Shown one piece after another: positions 11,931-23,289 of a stretch of DNA of 64,000 nt. Numbering within the stretch: the stretch's first letter is position 1; each line of letters starts with the position of its first letter. Both the position numbers and the translations under genes were made by a program. The notes beneath the pieces are model-generated. The model was not told where the DNA came from, made no database searches, and saw only the letters and a list, made by a program, of their open reading frames with translations. The stretch comes from Tupaia tana (lineage: Eukaryota; Chordata; Mammalia; Scandentia; Tupaiidae): the NCBI GenBank assembly GCA_026018925.1, contig JAKSZU010000005.1, positions 86,879,386 through 86,943,385 of the forward strand, read 5' to 3'.

Positions 11931-14300
11931 CATTAACTGCTTTATAATGATCTATTTCTGTCATTCTTTCATGCTATCCTATGACCTTCTTATGTAGGAG
12001 ATTGTATTTTATTTACCTTCATAAACCATATAATGTTAGGCTTAATATTGACCAGTCAATATTTAAGTGGGAACTTGAGGAGCATGGAGGCTTTGAGATA
12101 AGTTGAGATGAGAGAGTTTAAGGAGGAGTAATGGAAACTCTATAAACAAGAGAAATGTGGTAATTAATCATTTGGAAAGGGCAACATCGAGAAGTAAAGA
12201 AAGCATTGGAGGGTAGTTCAATTCCTATGAGTGGTGAATCTGGATAAAGGCAAGAGAATGGATACATATGTAGGATCAAACAAGCTTTGAGAAAGGTCAC
12301 TGACTTTGGAGGTCAGGAACATCTAGAAAAATAAATTGTTTCTGGGCTAAATGCCAATTAGAAAAATGGTTCTAAAAGAGGCATAGCCACCTCCGTTTTA
12401 GGAAACAAAAATTGCTGTCAGCAGCAATTGGTCAGCAGCAGCAGCCGTGGATGTATTTTCTATAAGAGAATGAAATTATGACCATAGGGGGGGAAAATCA
12501 TTCCTGACTCAGCCTTTGCATATCCCTGGAAGAAAGGACACATTGCCATTAAACCACTCCTTTGGTGGGGGCCCATTTCTTACTATAAAGTACACATTAG
12601 AATTAAAATAACAGGAGAAACAGGACACTGTTTTTTTTTTTTTTTTCACTTGATTTAATCCAGCACTAAAAATCAGATTATAGTTTTAATGGACAAACAT
12701 TTGTGTTGGAGAAAGATATTTTTCTCCATATAGTTTGGTGAAAATCTATAGAGTATAGGCAACTGTTATTATGCATATAAGCTCACTCCAAAGTAAAGTC
12801 CTGAAAAATAGAGAAATCACAAAACAAATTTCATCACAAAGTTGTTTGGAACAATTTGTATTGTGATTTCTTTCTTTTTTTTTTTTTTTGTAATTTCATC
12901 ACAAAGTTGTTTGGAACAATAAAATCACATAAGATAAGGTTACTGCATATTAAGTCAATATTTCCTCACTTATTAAGTCTTATAAAAACTTCAAGAAATG
13001 CCATGTTTAGTTAGACTACCTCTTTCGTATTTGGCTTCTGATTATAGAATCTCAAGAAAATCATGTTAATCTATTGTTAGTCTTCTAAATACATAAAACT
13101 ATAGCAATGATATTTTTAACATCAACAATACCATGAGTATTTGCATGTCTCTTAATTTATTTTAACACACTGTAACATTTACATAATTAAAAGTATTTAT
13201 GATAGTTAAAAGCATTTACATTCATTATAAAATAGCTGTTTTAAAAAATTTTAAACATTCTTAAGGATTTTAAGAATTTCTCATGCATTTGTGCCTGTTT
13301 CTATTTCCTCTGAGAATGTTATTTGGCTCATGCAATGTGCCAGGCAATATTTTAGGGATTGGGAGGGAACACAATAGCTGAGGCCCTGAGAAGATTGCCT
13401 AACAATTCTATGGTAGATACGAGAAAATAGTTTGGTTTGTTTTCAATTGTTTCTTAAACATGAGGACCTAGTCTACTAAGGACAACAGTAAAAGGGGAGA
13501 AAAGCCAGCAAAATGAACTTTGTGGAATAGCTTTTCCTCTGAGCTTTATGGTGAATAAACAGTAAATTTTAATGTGGGAATTCTGCAGGAATTTTCAATT
13601 TAATATGCCATTAATCCATCTTTTCTCTCCTCATTCCTTCCTTTCTACCATCTTTCTTCCCTCCCTTCCATCTTTCTTCCCTCCCTTCTACCCTCTTTTT
13701 TTCCTGCTTCTCTTCCTTCATTTTTTTCTCTTTTTCTTCTTTCTTAATTGTGGAGACCTTAATGATATTATTTTACTCTTTTTGTCTCCAGGTTGAAAAA
13801 CAATCATATAATCATTTTTGTGGGTGTTCTTGTCTATCAAATTGTTTACACTTTTTTCTAAAATTCTTTTAAATGTGTAATACTTGAAATTTTGTCTAGA
13901 AATAAATTGTCAAAAATGTTCAAATTGCATGTTATCAATTGAAGAAGCAGATGTCACAATTAATAACAGTAGAAGAAGAAAAAACTGTGATGAACAGTCT
14001 GACTCAATGGGTCAATGGTCTTGGGGATTCTGGGCAAAGTACAAAATTGAATCCACAATCTGTGCTTACCTCCTAATTTCTATTCTTACTAATGACGAAG
14101 GATTTTATTGTAATGCTTCTCATATGATATTCTAAAATTTGATAATAAAACCTTAAAAATTATTTATTTTACATGCTTTCTTTTAGCATATTATTTGTGT
14201 AACACATTGAATCTTGCTATGCAAGACTGAATACATTGCATAGCAAAATATGTTATTTAGTTTTACTTGCAGATGACAGAATGGAAGTAGTACCATTTTC
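11931..14300. other. No gene seen; AT-rich, old sequence
   Basis: Unassigned DNA. Landmarks are a GA-rich part (12060-12320), a TTCC/CTTC-rich tract at about 13620-13745, and the direct repeat pair at 12827/12892 given separately. The ORF at 13884-14135 resembles no recalled protein. Confidence 0.5.
12827..12920 (-). repeat. 29-nt direct repeats flanking a T-rich insert
   Basis: The same 29 nt occur at 12827-12855 and 12892-12920 and flank 36 nt that end in a T run. This looks like a TSD around an extremely short antisense retroposed tail. Confidence 0.6.
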
Positions 14301-14313
14301 AGAATGCTGTTTT

Positions 14314-14328
14314 TTTTTGTTTTGCTGT

Positions 14329-14363
<35 letters not shown>

Positions 14364-14602
14364 TTTTTGCTATGGGGCATGTGTACTCATCAGAGGTACA
14401 GAAAAACAGAAAGCAAGAAATCTCTCTTCCCCGTGGGGGGATGGCCACTCCGCAGTTCCTTCTCCTCTAGTCATCTCTTGGGATTTTGGGCACATGTGCA
14501 CACATGCCCAGTGTGAGTTTAAGCTACTGAGTCCGGGACTCAAACCTCGATTGATTACATGGGAGTCCAGCGATGTAACCATTATGCCATCCACTGGTCC
14601 CT
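14314..14602 (-). mobile_element. t-SINE type A, antisense, with TSD
   Basis: Flanked by agaatgctgtttt at 14301-14313 and 14603-14615. Poly(T), TTTTTGCTATGGGGCATGTG, a CCCGTGGGGGGATGGCC middle, and a head ending CCACTGGTCC. Confidence 0.92.
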
Positions 14603-14654
14603 AGAATGCTGTTTTACTAATGAAATTTATTATACAACCTATCAGAACTTGATT

Positions 14655-14779
14655 TTTGCCCATAATTACTAATTTCCAACTTTTGAGATCCCAAACTATA
14701 AGAGAATAAATTTGTATTGTTTTAGGCTACTAAGTTTGTAGTTGTTTGTTACGGTAGCCATGGAAAACAAATACATATT
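14655..14779 (+). mobile_element. MLT1/MaLR LTR 3' end
   Basis: AATAAATTTGTATTGTTTTAGG, CTACTAAGTTTGTAGTTGTTTG, TTACGGTAGCCATGGAAAAC and AAATACATA match the remembered 3' end of MLT1-type LTRs (polyadenylation signal and terminal region). Only about the last 100-120 nt are recognisable. Confidence 0.7.
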
Positions 14780-14799
14780 GAAAATATTATTTAATTCCT

Positions 14800-14935
14800 T
14801 TATTTATTTATTTATTTATTTATTTTTTTCCATAGGATGAGTGCACTCACTAGAAAGAAATAGGTAGAGACACTGAGAGGAAAAGTGAGAAATCAGTCCT
14901 CAAGAGGGATCGGATACCCCAATGCCTTTCCTCTA
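14800..14935 (-). mobile_element. 5'-truncated t-SINE, antisense, with TSD
   Basis: Only the 3' half is present: a (TTTA)n tail, TTTTTTCCATAGGATGAGTG, GTGAGAAATCAGTCC and AATGCCTTTCCTC. The tRNA head is absent. Flanks of 20 nt at 14780-14799 and 14936-14955 match at about 18 positions, so this looks like a primary truncated insertion. Confidence 0.8.
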
Positions 14936-15204
14936 GAAAATGTTATTTAATTTCTAATTGATTTTGTTATTAAATATTGGAGAGTCTTACTGAGTTAATT
15001 TGAAGTGGGGTTGTTTTATCCTTCAAAATAGGTTTAGAGCTAAATCAAATTATAAAACGTAAGCAAAATATTTTATAATAAATTGAAATTATTGTCTAAG
15101 GTTAATTATGCCTCTTCAAGTAGTAATCACAAAGCTTCAAAGTAACTTAAATGAAACTATTTATTGGAATAACTACCCAATGCATTCAAGAATTAACTGA
15201 GATT

Positions 15205-15392
15205 GGGCAGACAGGTGGCATGGTGGTTAAGGGTGCTAGATTTCCATATGGCTGACCATGGTTCGAGTCCCGGATCTGGTGGCTTATTTTCTCACTTTCT
15301 CTTTCTCACTCTGTCTCTCTCTGGTCAAATTAAAATAAATAAATAAATAAATAAATAAATAAACAGATTAAATAAAATAATTCTTATAAAAA
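15205..15392 (+). mobile_element. t-SINE type B with TSD
   Basis: GGTGGCATGGTGGTTAAGGG, GGTTCGAGTCCCGGATCTGG, a CT tract, CTCTGGTCAAATTAAAATAA and an (AAAT)n tail. TSD aagaattaactgagatt at 15188-15204 and 15393-15409 is identical. This shows the short layout is an autonomous transposed unit, not a truncated type A. Confidence 0.93.
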
Positions 15393-15409
15393 AAGAATTA
15401 ACTGAGATT

Positions 15410-15866
15410 AAAAATCTCATACAACTTGAATTCATTAGTAGGACTCTAAGAAAGACCATGGAGCTATAGACTAATGTTTAAATTTTTGCTGAGAAAACTT
15501 CAAAAACATGCAAGCTATTTTGAAAAAAAAAAAAAAAACATAAACATTTACAGAAATTTAACATTCTTTCAAAAGAACAAATTACCTTTAATAAAATTAT
15601 TTATTTAAAAAAGCATTTATTTTTGTTGTTAGTCTAGCAATACAAGTCATAGTGAACCTCGTGTCCTATTAGAAGAAATATAATATTAAAAATTTTTGAA
15701 AGCCTAAGCTTTTTATATCCACCACTTAGGATTATTGTAAATGGGCAGAAAGTTATTTTAATAAACATATTACCTGTTTCTTTAATTTGACCGAGTTAGG
15801 TATCAGGTATCAAATATAAGCTCCTATCTTTAACAAAAAAGATGTAAGCTGGATGATATTTTATTG

Positions 15867-15898
<32 letters not shown>

Positions 15899-16211
15899 AA
15901 ACACATATGTTAAATCATTCACTTTTTGAAGGGTATCTTTTACCCACCTGACACCCAAGGAGGTCTTATTGGCTATAAATCTGAAAATTTTCTCCAGTTT
16001 ATGGACAAGCTTTAAATACAACCAGTATCCCATTACTGCCAAAAGTGAGTTTCCAGGAACCTTACTGAATTTTCTTCTGCATTATTCCATAACCTAACAA
16101 TTTTTCTGGTTTTGTATTAGGACATCAATTCAAATTAAAGTTAACCACTGATTATGGTCCTGTGGATTTTCCTGTGGGGAAGAGGAAAGAATGAAGACAA
16201 TAGGAATTGAG

Positions 16212-16213
<2 letters not shown>
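15410..16213. other. No gene seen
   Basis: AT-rich sequence with a T run at about 15868-15894 and no attached recognisable element. The minus-strand ORF at 15830-16042 crosses the T run and resembles nothing recalled. Confidence 0.5.
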
Positions 16214-16260
<47 letters not shown>

Positions 16261-16276
16261 AGAAGAAGAAGAAGAA
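16214..16276 (+). repeat. A45 homopolymer followed by (GAA)n
   Basis: 45 consecutive A from 16214 to 16258, then about six GAA units. It has the look of a retroposon tail, but no recognised body lies upstream. Confidence 0.95.
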
Positions 16277-16357
16277 ACAAAGTTTTCATGATGGCAGAGA
16301 AGTCTTGATTCATGATACTGGGAAATAGCTATTTAGCTGTCCATGCCCAAGATGCCT

Positions 16358-16362
<5 letters not shown>

Positions 16363-16404
<42 letters not shown>

Positions 16405-16645
16405 TGGAGAGGTTTTTGCTATAGGGTGCCTGCGCTCGCCAGAAAGACACAGAGATAGAAAGCGAGAAATCACCCCCCAGGGTGATGGCCATGCCGCAAT
16501 CCCTTCTCCTCCATTCTCCTCTCGGGATCTTGGGCATGCACGCACATGTGCCTGGCGTGAGTTTAAGACACCGAGTCTGGGACTCGAACCGCTGTCCACT
16601 ACATCGGAGTTGAGTGACATAGTCATTATACTAACTGCTAGTCCC
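16363..16645 (-). mobile_element. t-SINE type A, antisense, young
   Basis: TSD aagatgcctgtttt at 16349-16362 and 16646-16659. A T run of about 45 (16359-16403) is the antisense tail. GTTTTTGCTATAGGGTGCC, GAGAAATCACCCCCCAGGG and GGGACTCGAACCGCTGTCC are well preserved, and CpGs remain. Confidence 0.94.
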
Positions 16646-16659
16646 AAGATGCCTGTTTT

Positions 16660-17473
16660 GAAGAAGAAATTTTCTTTGTCAGTTTTAGCTTAAAATCCTC
16701 AACAGGTGTATAGTTTTAAAAATCTAAAGTACCTCTTCTGAGTTGTGAACCTAGAGTTCAATTTCTTGTAGCTCTATTGCTGTGAGTGGTGAGAAGAATC
16801 TGGGATGATATCCAACATGATTCATGGGCAGTCTTTTTCTGCCGACATTTCCAGAAGATACCTACTCTGAACCATGACAGGTTTGATCGCCTCAGCCAAT
16901 GAATTACAAACAGCATTCTTTACCTGGTGAAAGTACACTTTGGCATAATGCTTTAAAGCCTGGCAGAGTTTAGTCACCTCAGATTTCTCCAGAAATGGCT
17001 TATGAGAGAAACATTTTCTAATAACCTTTTGACTACTATTATAGCATTATATTCCTTTATGGGAAAGTTCCCACACAACTAAAAATATGCAATGAAAATG
17101 GCAGTGAATGAAATTCCTTTATAATATTTAAGTGGCATATTAGATAGTAGAAATGTATCAATAGTTTTTATTGTCTTTTTAATATCAAGTTGACAAACTA
17201 AACATTGGCTATAAGACATTTTAGCAACTTTAGAGCAGTCACTTTACTACTACTATATTTTAAACTGGATCATTTTATTGTTTTTTTATGAGTCATAAAG
17301 TTTGGAGGGTTTAAATAATGAACTATAAGGCGGACTCAGGAAGAAATAGGTGGTTGTCCATAGGTTATCCATGAGTCCATGCTTAACATTGGATTTACAT
17401 CCTTTTATACCAATTTTACCTCTTTCCAGCCTTTTTATAAATTTTCTTAAAGACAGAACACTTTAAGATTACA

Positions 17474-17480
<7 letters not shown>
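16660..17480. other. No gene seen
   Basis: Ordinary AT-rich sequence with no recognised repeat or sustained frame. Confidence 0.5.
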
Positions 17481-17515
<35 letters not shown>

Positions 17516-17520
17516 TTTTA

Positions 17521-17832
17521 GGGACCAGCAGATGTTGTAATGGTTACATCACTGGACTCCCACGTAGTCAACCATGGTTCGAGTCCCAGACCCAATGGCT
17601 TAAACTCATGCTGGGCATGAGTTTGTGCCCACTCATGTGAGTGTGTGCCCAAGATCCAGAGAGGTTAATAACCTTCCAGGAGAAGGTCTGCTGCATGGTT
17701 ATCCCCCTGGGGTGATTTCTAGCTTTCTGTCTCTCTGTCTCTCTCGGTCTTTCCAGTGAGCACATGTGCCCTATAATAAAAACCTCTCTAAAAACAAAAC
17801 AAAACAAAACAAAGAAAAAAAAACAAAAAAAT
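17521..17832 (+). mobile_element. t-SINE type A
   Basis: GGGACCAGCAGATGTTGTAATGG head and GGTTCGAGTCCCAGACCC, with an internal partial duplication (GCATGAGTTTGTGCCC then GTGAGTGTGTGCCC). Ends CCTATAATAAAAACCTC and an A/C tail. Short flank ctttttag on both sides. Confidence 0.88.
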
Positions 17833-18174
17833 CCTTTTTAGAAATTATCAAACAAAGCAACTAACCATAGACATTAAGACTTGAACCAACCAGCAAACAA
17901 AAAAAACTAATCATGGGCATTAAGACTTGAACCAAACAAAGTTAGATTTGACAAGCGTTTACAACTGAAAAAAAAAAAAATTTGGCTATATCTGTGACAT
18001 ACACTAGTTTAACATAATAATCTACAACATGACTGATAAATATCACATTATAAATTTCTGGGAATCCCAATTTATTTTGAAACACCGTGTATGTATATTT
18101 ATACACACACATAAGCACATATACACATAACATATACATACACATAATTCAAATATAATGTAAAGAAAATTTAA

Positions 18175-18442
18175 GGGACCAGAAGTTAGTGTAATGGCTA
18201 TGTTGCTGAACTTGCATGTAGTTGACCGTGGTTCGAGTCCCGGACTCGGTGTCTTAAACTCACGCCGGGCTCGTGTGTGTGCATGCCCAAGATCCCTAGA
18301 GGAGAATGGAGGAGAAGAGATTGCTGCGTGGCCATCCCCCCTGGGGGATGATTTCTCGCTTTCTGTCTCTCTGTCTCTCTCTGTCTCTCTGGCGAGCACA
18401 TGCTCCCTATAGCAAAAATCTCTTCAAAAAAAAAAAAGAAAA
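18175..18442 (+). mobile_element. t-SINE type A, young
   Basis: Nearly complete: TTAGTGTAATGGCTATG, GGTTCGAGTCCCGGACTCGG, CCAAGATCCCTAGAGGAG, GATTTCTCGCTTTCTGTC, CTCCCTATAGCAAAAATCTC. CpGs are retained. The TSD is short and ambiguous in the AT-rich flank. Confidence 0.9.
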
Positions 18443-18734
18443 AATTAAATTATTCAATTTGACCATATTTCCCCTATAATTTAACATATTAAAATAGTTC
18501 TGATTTGTTCTAATATCTCTCTTCTGGATGCATCAGGGGCCTTCTATAAACATCCAAAATTTATTTTGAGGTAAGAGAATTTAATTTTGAAGTTGATTTT
18601 GGAGAAACCTTGTCAAATATAGCAAAAAGCTTAAAGACTCGACTTAACTTTCAGCAGAAAATGAAAATTAAATGTTCTCCATGCTCCTTAGAGATGAAAA
18701 AGGGCTAACTCAGTATTTGCTGACACCAAAATTA

Positions 18735-19130
18735 AAAACCAGAATACATGGCAGAATATATCAGGTAGATATTGTTGTGAGATGGCTTCTTTGGTGATAA
18801 CTAGGTTCTTCTCAAAGGACAAAGAACAAAACATACAAATAGTGTAAGGAAAAGGTAGTGTATTAAGGAAGAATAGAAGTACACTCCTCAGAGGTGGGAG
18901 CAGGCCTCAGCAAACAGAGAAAGAGTAGCTCAAAAGGCCCTAAACATTTGCATTCTACTAGATTTATAATTTTTAAGCTAGGTTGTGTGGATTGATTGGG
19001 CCCACTGATTCATCTTATTGGTTATATTAAATGTGGCTTTATAAGTTCGACATCCCTCACTAATCCCCTGCCTACCTTACTTGGGTGATGCATTTTCTAC
19101 CTTGATTATTTTTTTCCATCTGACCACATC
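18735..19130 (-). mobile_element. LTR-like sequence (ERV), antisense, uncertain
   Basis: A moderately complex stretch: GTATTAAGGAAGAATAG (antisense polyadenylation-like), ACTCCTCAGAGGTGGGAGC, GAGTAGCTCAAAAGGCCC, GATTGGGCCCACTGATTC. It recalls antisense mammalian ERV LTRs. Family and boundaries are not determined. Confidence 0.4.
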
Positions 19131-20060
19131 GGCAGATGCACCAGCCCCCTTACCCACTTCATTTGCTAGCTTTCTCTGGCCTCAATATGACATCCAGAGA
19201 TAACAACAAAACAACACAAAGACCAACATATGGATCACACATAAAATTTCCTTTACAAGACTTAGATTTTACCAATTTTAGTCATTAGCCTTATAACTGA
19301 ATCATAAGAACAGCACAAATCAAACTTAAGGAAATCAATGTTAATCTAATAGCACTGAAAACATTTCTTTAACAATTATGTCCTGATTGTCTGTGAGAAA
19401 CAAAATATTAAATAAGACTAGTCATTAAACCATTTTCTTCTGTTGGTCAGGTATTCAACATGTAACATATAACATATAAATACCACCTGTTTTATTAAAC
19501 CAACCATATTAAGACAAATGTGATGTCTGATCAATAAATTCCTGTACTATAGTGTTCTCTAGAAAAATTTAAAAAGTAAAAAAAAAAAAAAAAATTCCTG
19601 GACAAAGTGTATGTTGGATACTGCGATGATTTATACTTATTTAATTTTTTTAGCCATATTTGAAGCCATCCTATTTGTCAAAGATTTTAAGTTATATGAA
19701 CTTGAAAAATACTTAAATTAATTTTTATGAATGCTCTTTTTATAAGTTGAATGGAATTTCTTAAGGCTTTTTATCACGTAGACATACAACATATCACATA
19801 ACATGTATGCATACACATACACACACACACACAAACAAAAGACCTCATAGTTTTCTGAAAAGTTCTTTGTGTGCTCCCCTTCCAAAAAATGAGCGTGTTT
19901 CACATTTTACCCTGCTGTGTCCTTACAGATGCCTGTATCAAACTGAAGACCTAAGAGTTGTCTTGATGAGCCCCATCATGGCGCCCACTGCCTGGCCAAT
20001 TATTGCTTATCTTTTCATCCTTTGCCAAAAACTGAAACTGGTCATTCCTCCCCACTTGTC
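19131..20060. other. No gene seen; contains a short CA run
   Basis: Holds (CA)n at about 19811-19834. The ORF at 19807-20079 begins inside the CA run and matches no recalled protein. Confidence 0.5.
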
Positions 20061-20089
20061 AAGAAGAGAAAACCCCTAATGCTATGGTT

Positions 20090-20480
20090 GATTTCTTGAT
20101 GTAATCAGATCTTTTCTGAGTTCAAAATCCCCAGATGCCACATCCCACGGGTACTTTGCTTGGTCACCTGCTGCTCCTGGGGGACACCAGAAGCTCTACT
20201 TCACATCCGCTTCTGACACAAAAACATTCTGATGTAAAATAGGCAAATCTAGATGTTTCCTGGCCAATTCACCAAAATATGTTGCAGGAATGTGGGGTGC
20301 ATAGGTGATTGGGCCCAGAACTCAAAGTGAGACACAGGTTTGTGTCCCACAGTCAGGGGGAATTAGAGTCGCAGACAACAGAGTAAGTATAGTGAAGTGG
20401 GGGGGTTTATTAAAGGACAGGGAAGGAAAAACAGAGCTCCCAAGAAGGAGAGGTCTCAAGAAATGGGTTGTCCTTTGAAA
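20090..20480 (-). mobile_element. Possible LTR fragment (ERV), antisense
   Basis: GGGTTTATTAAAGGACAGGG followed by GAAAAACAGAGCTCCCAAG resembles the antisense R/U3 boundary of ERV1-type LTRs, where TTTATT is the reversed AATAAA. The upstream part is relatively GC-rich (CTGCTGCTCCTGGGGGACACC). No second LTR or internal region is seen, so this may be a solo remnant. Confidence 0.35.
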
Positions 20481-21105
20481 AGGCAAATTAACATAAATGG
20501 ATTTGTTATCTATTTTGACTTAAAATTGTTTTGCATGTTTCTAAAGCTGTTTCGTCTTGTGAGTGAGAAAAAGTTTGTTTTTCTTTTTCTATTCTTATTT
20601 TTCTAAAATTGAATCCTTACCATAAGCAAGAACAGAGGGGTTGTTAGGAGATATGACAGTTGACAGTATTTTATCAAGTTGGCAAGGAGACTGGTTAGCT
20701 ATGAGTAGCGGTGAGTAGATATATTTGTAGAATGAAATTTTTGAAGTTGAAGATAATATTATGTAGTAAAACACTAATTTGTAAATTATAACTTAAGAAA
20801 AAAAAGAGAGGCAAAGTAAATTACCTAGGACAAATATAAGGATAACTACTAGCCAATTCATAAAGTATCAGAAATATAAATTTAAGTTCACTCTAGTGTA
20901 AAAAGTTGTTAATTGAATTGATTTAAAAAACATTAGTGAAGAATAAGTAAAATTTCAATTTGTTTATGTCTATAAGAAAAAACAATGACACAAATGTGCA
21001 ACATATATTTGTAATTCTAAAGAAATCTAGGATTTCTTTTTTTGTAAGAAAACTGGTTGTATGTGCCAGAAAGATCCATTATAATGAAACGGTTCCAAAT
21101 CAATG
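20481..21105. other. No gene seen
   Basis: AT-rich, with no repeat recognised. Confidence 0.5.
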
Positions 21106-21114
21106 AAATCTTCA

Positions 21115-21353
21115 GGGACCAGTAGATGGTGTAATGGTTATATTGGTGGACTCTCACATAGTCGACCGTGGTTTGAGTCCTGGACCTGGAGACTTAAATC
21201 TTATGCTGGGCAAGTGTATATGCATGCATAAGAGGAGAATGGAGAAGGGATTGTGGTCTGGCCATCCCCCCGGGGGATAATTTTGTGCTTTGTGTCTCTC
21301 TGTCTCTGTCTAACGAGCACAAATTCTCTATAACAAAAATCTCTCTCAAAAAA
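21115..21353 (+). mobile_element. t-SINE type A with short TSD
   Basis: GGGACCAGTAGATGGTGTAATGG head, GACCGTGGTTTGAGTCCTGG and CCCCCCGGGGGATAATTTTG. The GTGCGTGCG segment is shortened. Flanks aaatcttca at 21106-21114 and 21354-21362. Confidence 0.9.
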
Positions 21354-21433
21354 AAATCTTCAAACAGTAAATTGTTATTATGTATACATACAAAAAATGT
21401 TAGAAAAAAATGACCCAAGGGTTTATTAGGAAG

Positions 21434-21467
<34 letters not shown>
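21434..21467 (+). repeat. (CA)n microsatellite
   Basis: About 17 CA dinucleotides immediately after a non-repetitive GGAAGAA. No attached SINE body. Confidence 0.95.
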
Positions 21468-21470
<3 letters not shown>

Positions 21471-21534
21471 GTATTTCTATTTACAATCTATAGCCTATTA
21501 ACTGAGTATTTCATTTACACTAGGTGTGATCAAG

Positions 21535-21622
21535 TTGACACTGGATCCAAACCTGGGACCTTCCTATGTAGCTTCAACATTGGGTAATGGCACCCTAACA
21601 CCTGCACCACCACGGCTAGGCC
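21535..21622 (-). mobile_element. tRNA-SINE-like head, antisense, divergent
   Basis: Minus strand reads GGCCTAGCCGTGGTGGTGC ... CCCAGGTTTGGATCCAG, giving A- and B-box-like motifs at SINE-head spacing. It differs from the main family and may be an older variant. Confidence 0.45.
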
Positions 21623-21654
21623 AGAGTCGCTTTCTGACAAGTACTCAATCACTT

Positions 21655-22165
21655 TTTATTTTTATTTTATATTTTTTATTATTATATTTATAGTTTCATA
21701 TTTTTTATTTCAATTTCTTTTATACATTCAATCACATTATTTAGGTTGCAATGTCAATATTCCAACATGTGTACATTTCTCACCAGTCCAGTTGACAATA
21801 CTATAAAGTTATCTTCAAGGATAATAACCCATTTCTTTGTCCCATAAATGCCTTGCCTCTCTATTTTCTCCTTAATGTCCTTCCTCAGACTCTACTCCTT
21901 CACCCACCCTCTTCCCACACTTATCTGGTATTCACAACCATTTACTATGTTTCTATATCCTTTAGTCATTCAGCTTTGGTCATAGAGTGTGGACACTTGG
22001 TATATATTAAGTGGACACATGCAATGTCTCTCCTTCATAGCCTGGCTTGCTTCATTCAGCAGTAAATCTTCCATATTCATCTCCACTTTTTGTCAAAAGC
22101 CAGAGTCTTTTTTTTTTTTTTTTTTTTTTTTAATGGGCCAGTAGTAGTCCATCATTAAAAGTGAA
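21655..22165 (-). mobile_element. Young L1 3' end, antisense, 5'-truncated
   Basis: Shares a 3' UTR with the copies at 26.1, 35.5 and 51.5 kb: TTGGTATATATTAAGTGGACAC, TCTCTCCTTCATAGCCTGGC, CACCAGTCCAGTTGACAATAC. It extends into the ORF2/3' UTR junction (GGGCCAGTAGTAGTCCATC) after a T run at 22108-22131. No ORF survives. Confidence 0.8.
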
Positions 22166-22384
22166 ATTGCTAAATCTAGGAAGGTTAATTTGCATTAGGT
22201 AATTTAAAATATAATGGTGTCATTCCTTTAACATTTTCAAAAAACTTTCAGAAATTAGTTAATATTATTAAGAAATATGAAAGATGCAATTTCAAAATTG
22301 GACATCATCCTAAATTATAAAACACCATAATATTTCATTAGTAGTTATGCACTTTATAAAGTTTAATTTTAAAGTTTTATTTAC

Positions 22385-22426
22385 AGGATCAGTTCTGTGG
22401 CCTGGTGGTTAAAGAGCCAGATGTCT
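22385..22426 (+). mobile_element. Outer t-SINE, 5' part of nested pair
   Basis: Head of an older SINE (GGATCAGTTCTGTGGCCTGG, then GGTTAAAGAGCCAGATGTCT), interrupted by the young copy. It continues at 22712. Confidence 0.85.
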
Positions 22427-22697
22427 GGGGACCAGCAGTTAGCGTAATGGCTATGTCGCTGGACTCCCATGTAGTCGACCACGGTTCGCGTCCCGGACCC
22501 GGTGGCTTAAATTAATGCCGGGCGCGTGTGCGTGCGTGCCTAAGATCCCAATAGGAGAATGGAGAAGGGATTGCGGTGTGGCCATACCCCCGGGGGGTGA
22601 TTTCTCGCTTTCTATCTCTCTGTCTCTCTCTGTCTGTCTGGCGAGCTCACGCGCCATATAGCAAAAACCTCTCCAAAAATAAATAAATAAATAAATA
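22427..22697 (+). mobile_element. Inner young t-SINE type A, nested
   Basis: TSD agagccagatgtct (22413-22426) versus agacccagatgtct (22698-22711). Very CpG-rich (CCGGGCGCGTGTGCGTGCG), near-full-length, with an (AAAT)n tail. Orientation is the same as its host SINE. Confidence 0.95.
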
Positions 22698-22711
22698 AGA
22701 CCCAGATGTCT

Positions 22712-22918
22712 AATGACCAATGGTGCAGTTTGAGTCCCAGACCCAGCACTTTGAGAAACAGGTCAATCCGGTGTGCATATATGCCCATAATCCTGAAAGG
22801 AGGAGACCTGGAGAAAAGATTGCAGCCTGACTATGCCCATGGAGCAGGTGCTTTCTCCTTATCTGTCTCTCTGTCTCTCTCTCTGGTGAGTGCATGAACC
22901 TCTAAAAAAAAAAAAAAA
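22712..22918 (+). mobile_element. Outer t-SINE, 3' part of nested pair
   Basis: Resumes with GTTTGAGTCCCAGACCCAGC (B box region), CATAATCCTGAAAGGAGG, a CT tract, GTGAGTGCATGAACCTC and an A tail. Confidence 0.85.
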
Positions 22919-23289
22919 GGAAAAGAGAAAGCAAATGTATTTCTAATTCCTGGTTATAAAAATTTTAGGCAATTTTACCTAAGAACGATTTGGAGGACAT
23001 CAGAGTGAGGCATTTATTTTCTTCCACGAGGAGAAACAAATGACTTAGGTATGTAAAATTTATTTGCAGGTGGGATTTAATTTTCTTGATTTGCTACAAG
23101 GTAAAAACTAAGGATGATTGCAGCACATTTACTCAAGAAGTTTCTTCTATAACATATTAAATACTCTGCTTGGTATAGGGTTTTAGGAATTCATAAATAA
23201 CACATAGTTTCTGGTCCTGAGATCACAAACTAGTGAGGACCTTAAAAATCTATGAATTAATACAACTCATAAGAACAATTACTGTATTG

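Noticed and set aside
18231..18241. tRNA-like B boxes with A boxes upstream, possible tRNA genes
   Set aside because: Every instance sits in a SINE body with CT tract and A tail. No cloverleaf with a proper acceptor end is seen.
22108..22131. T runs as possible terminators or Pol III stop signals
   Set aside because: They are antisense retroposon tails or L1 internal T tracts; no transcription unit is associated.
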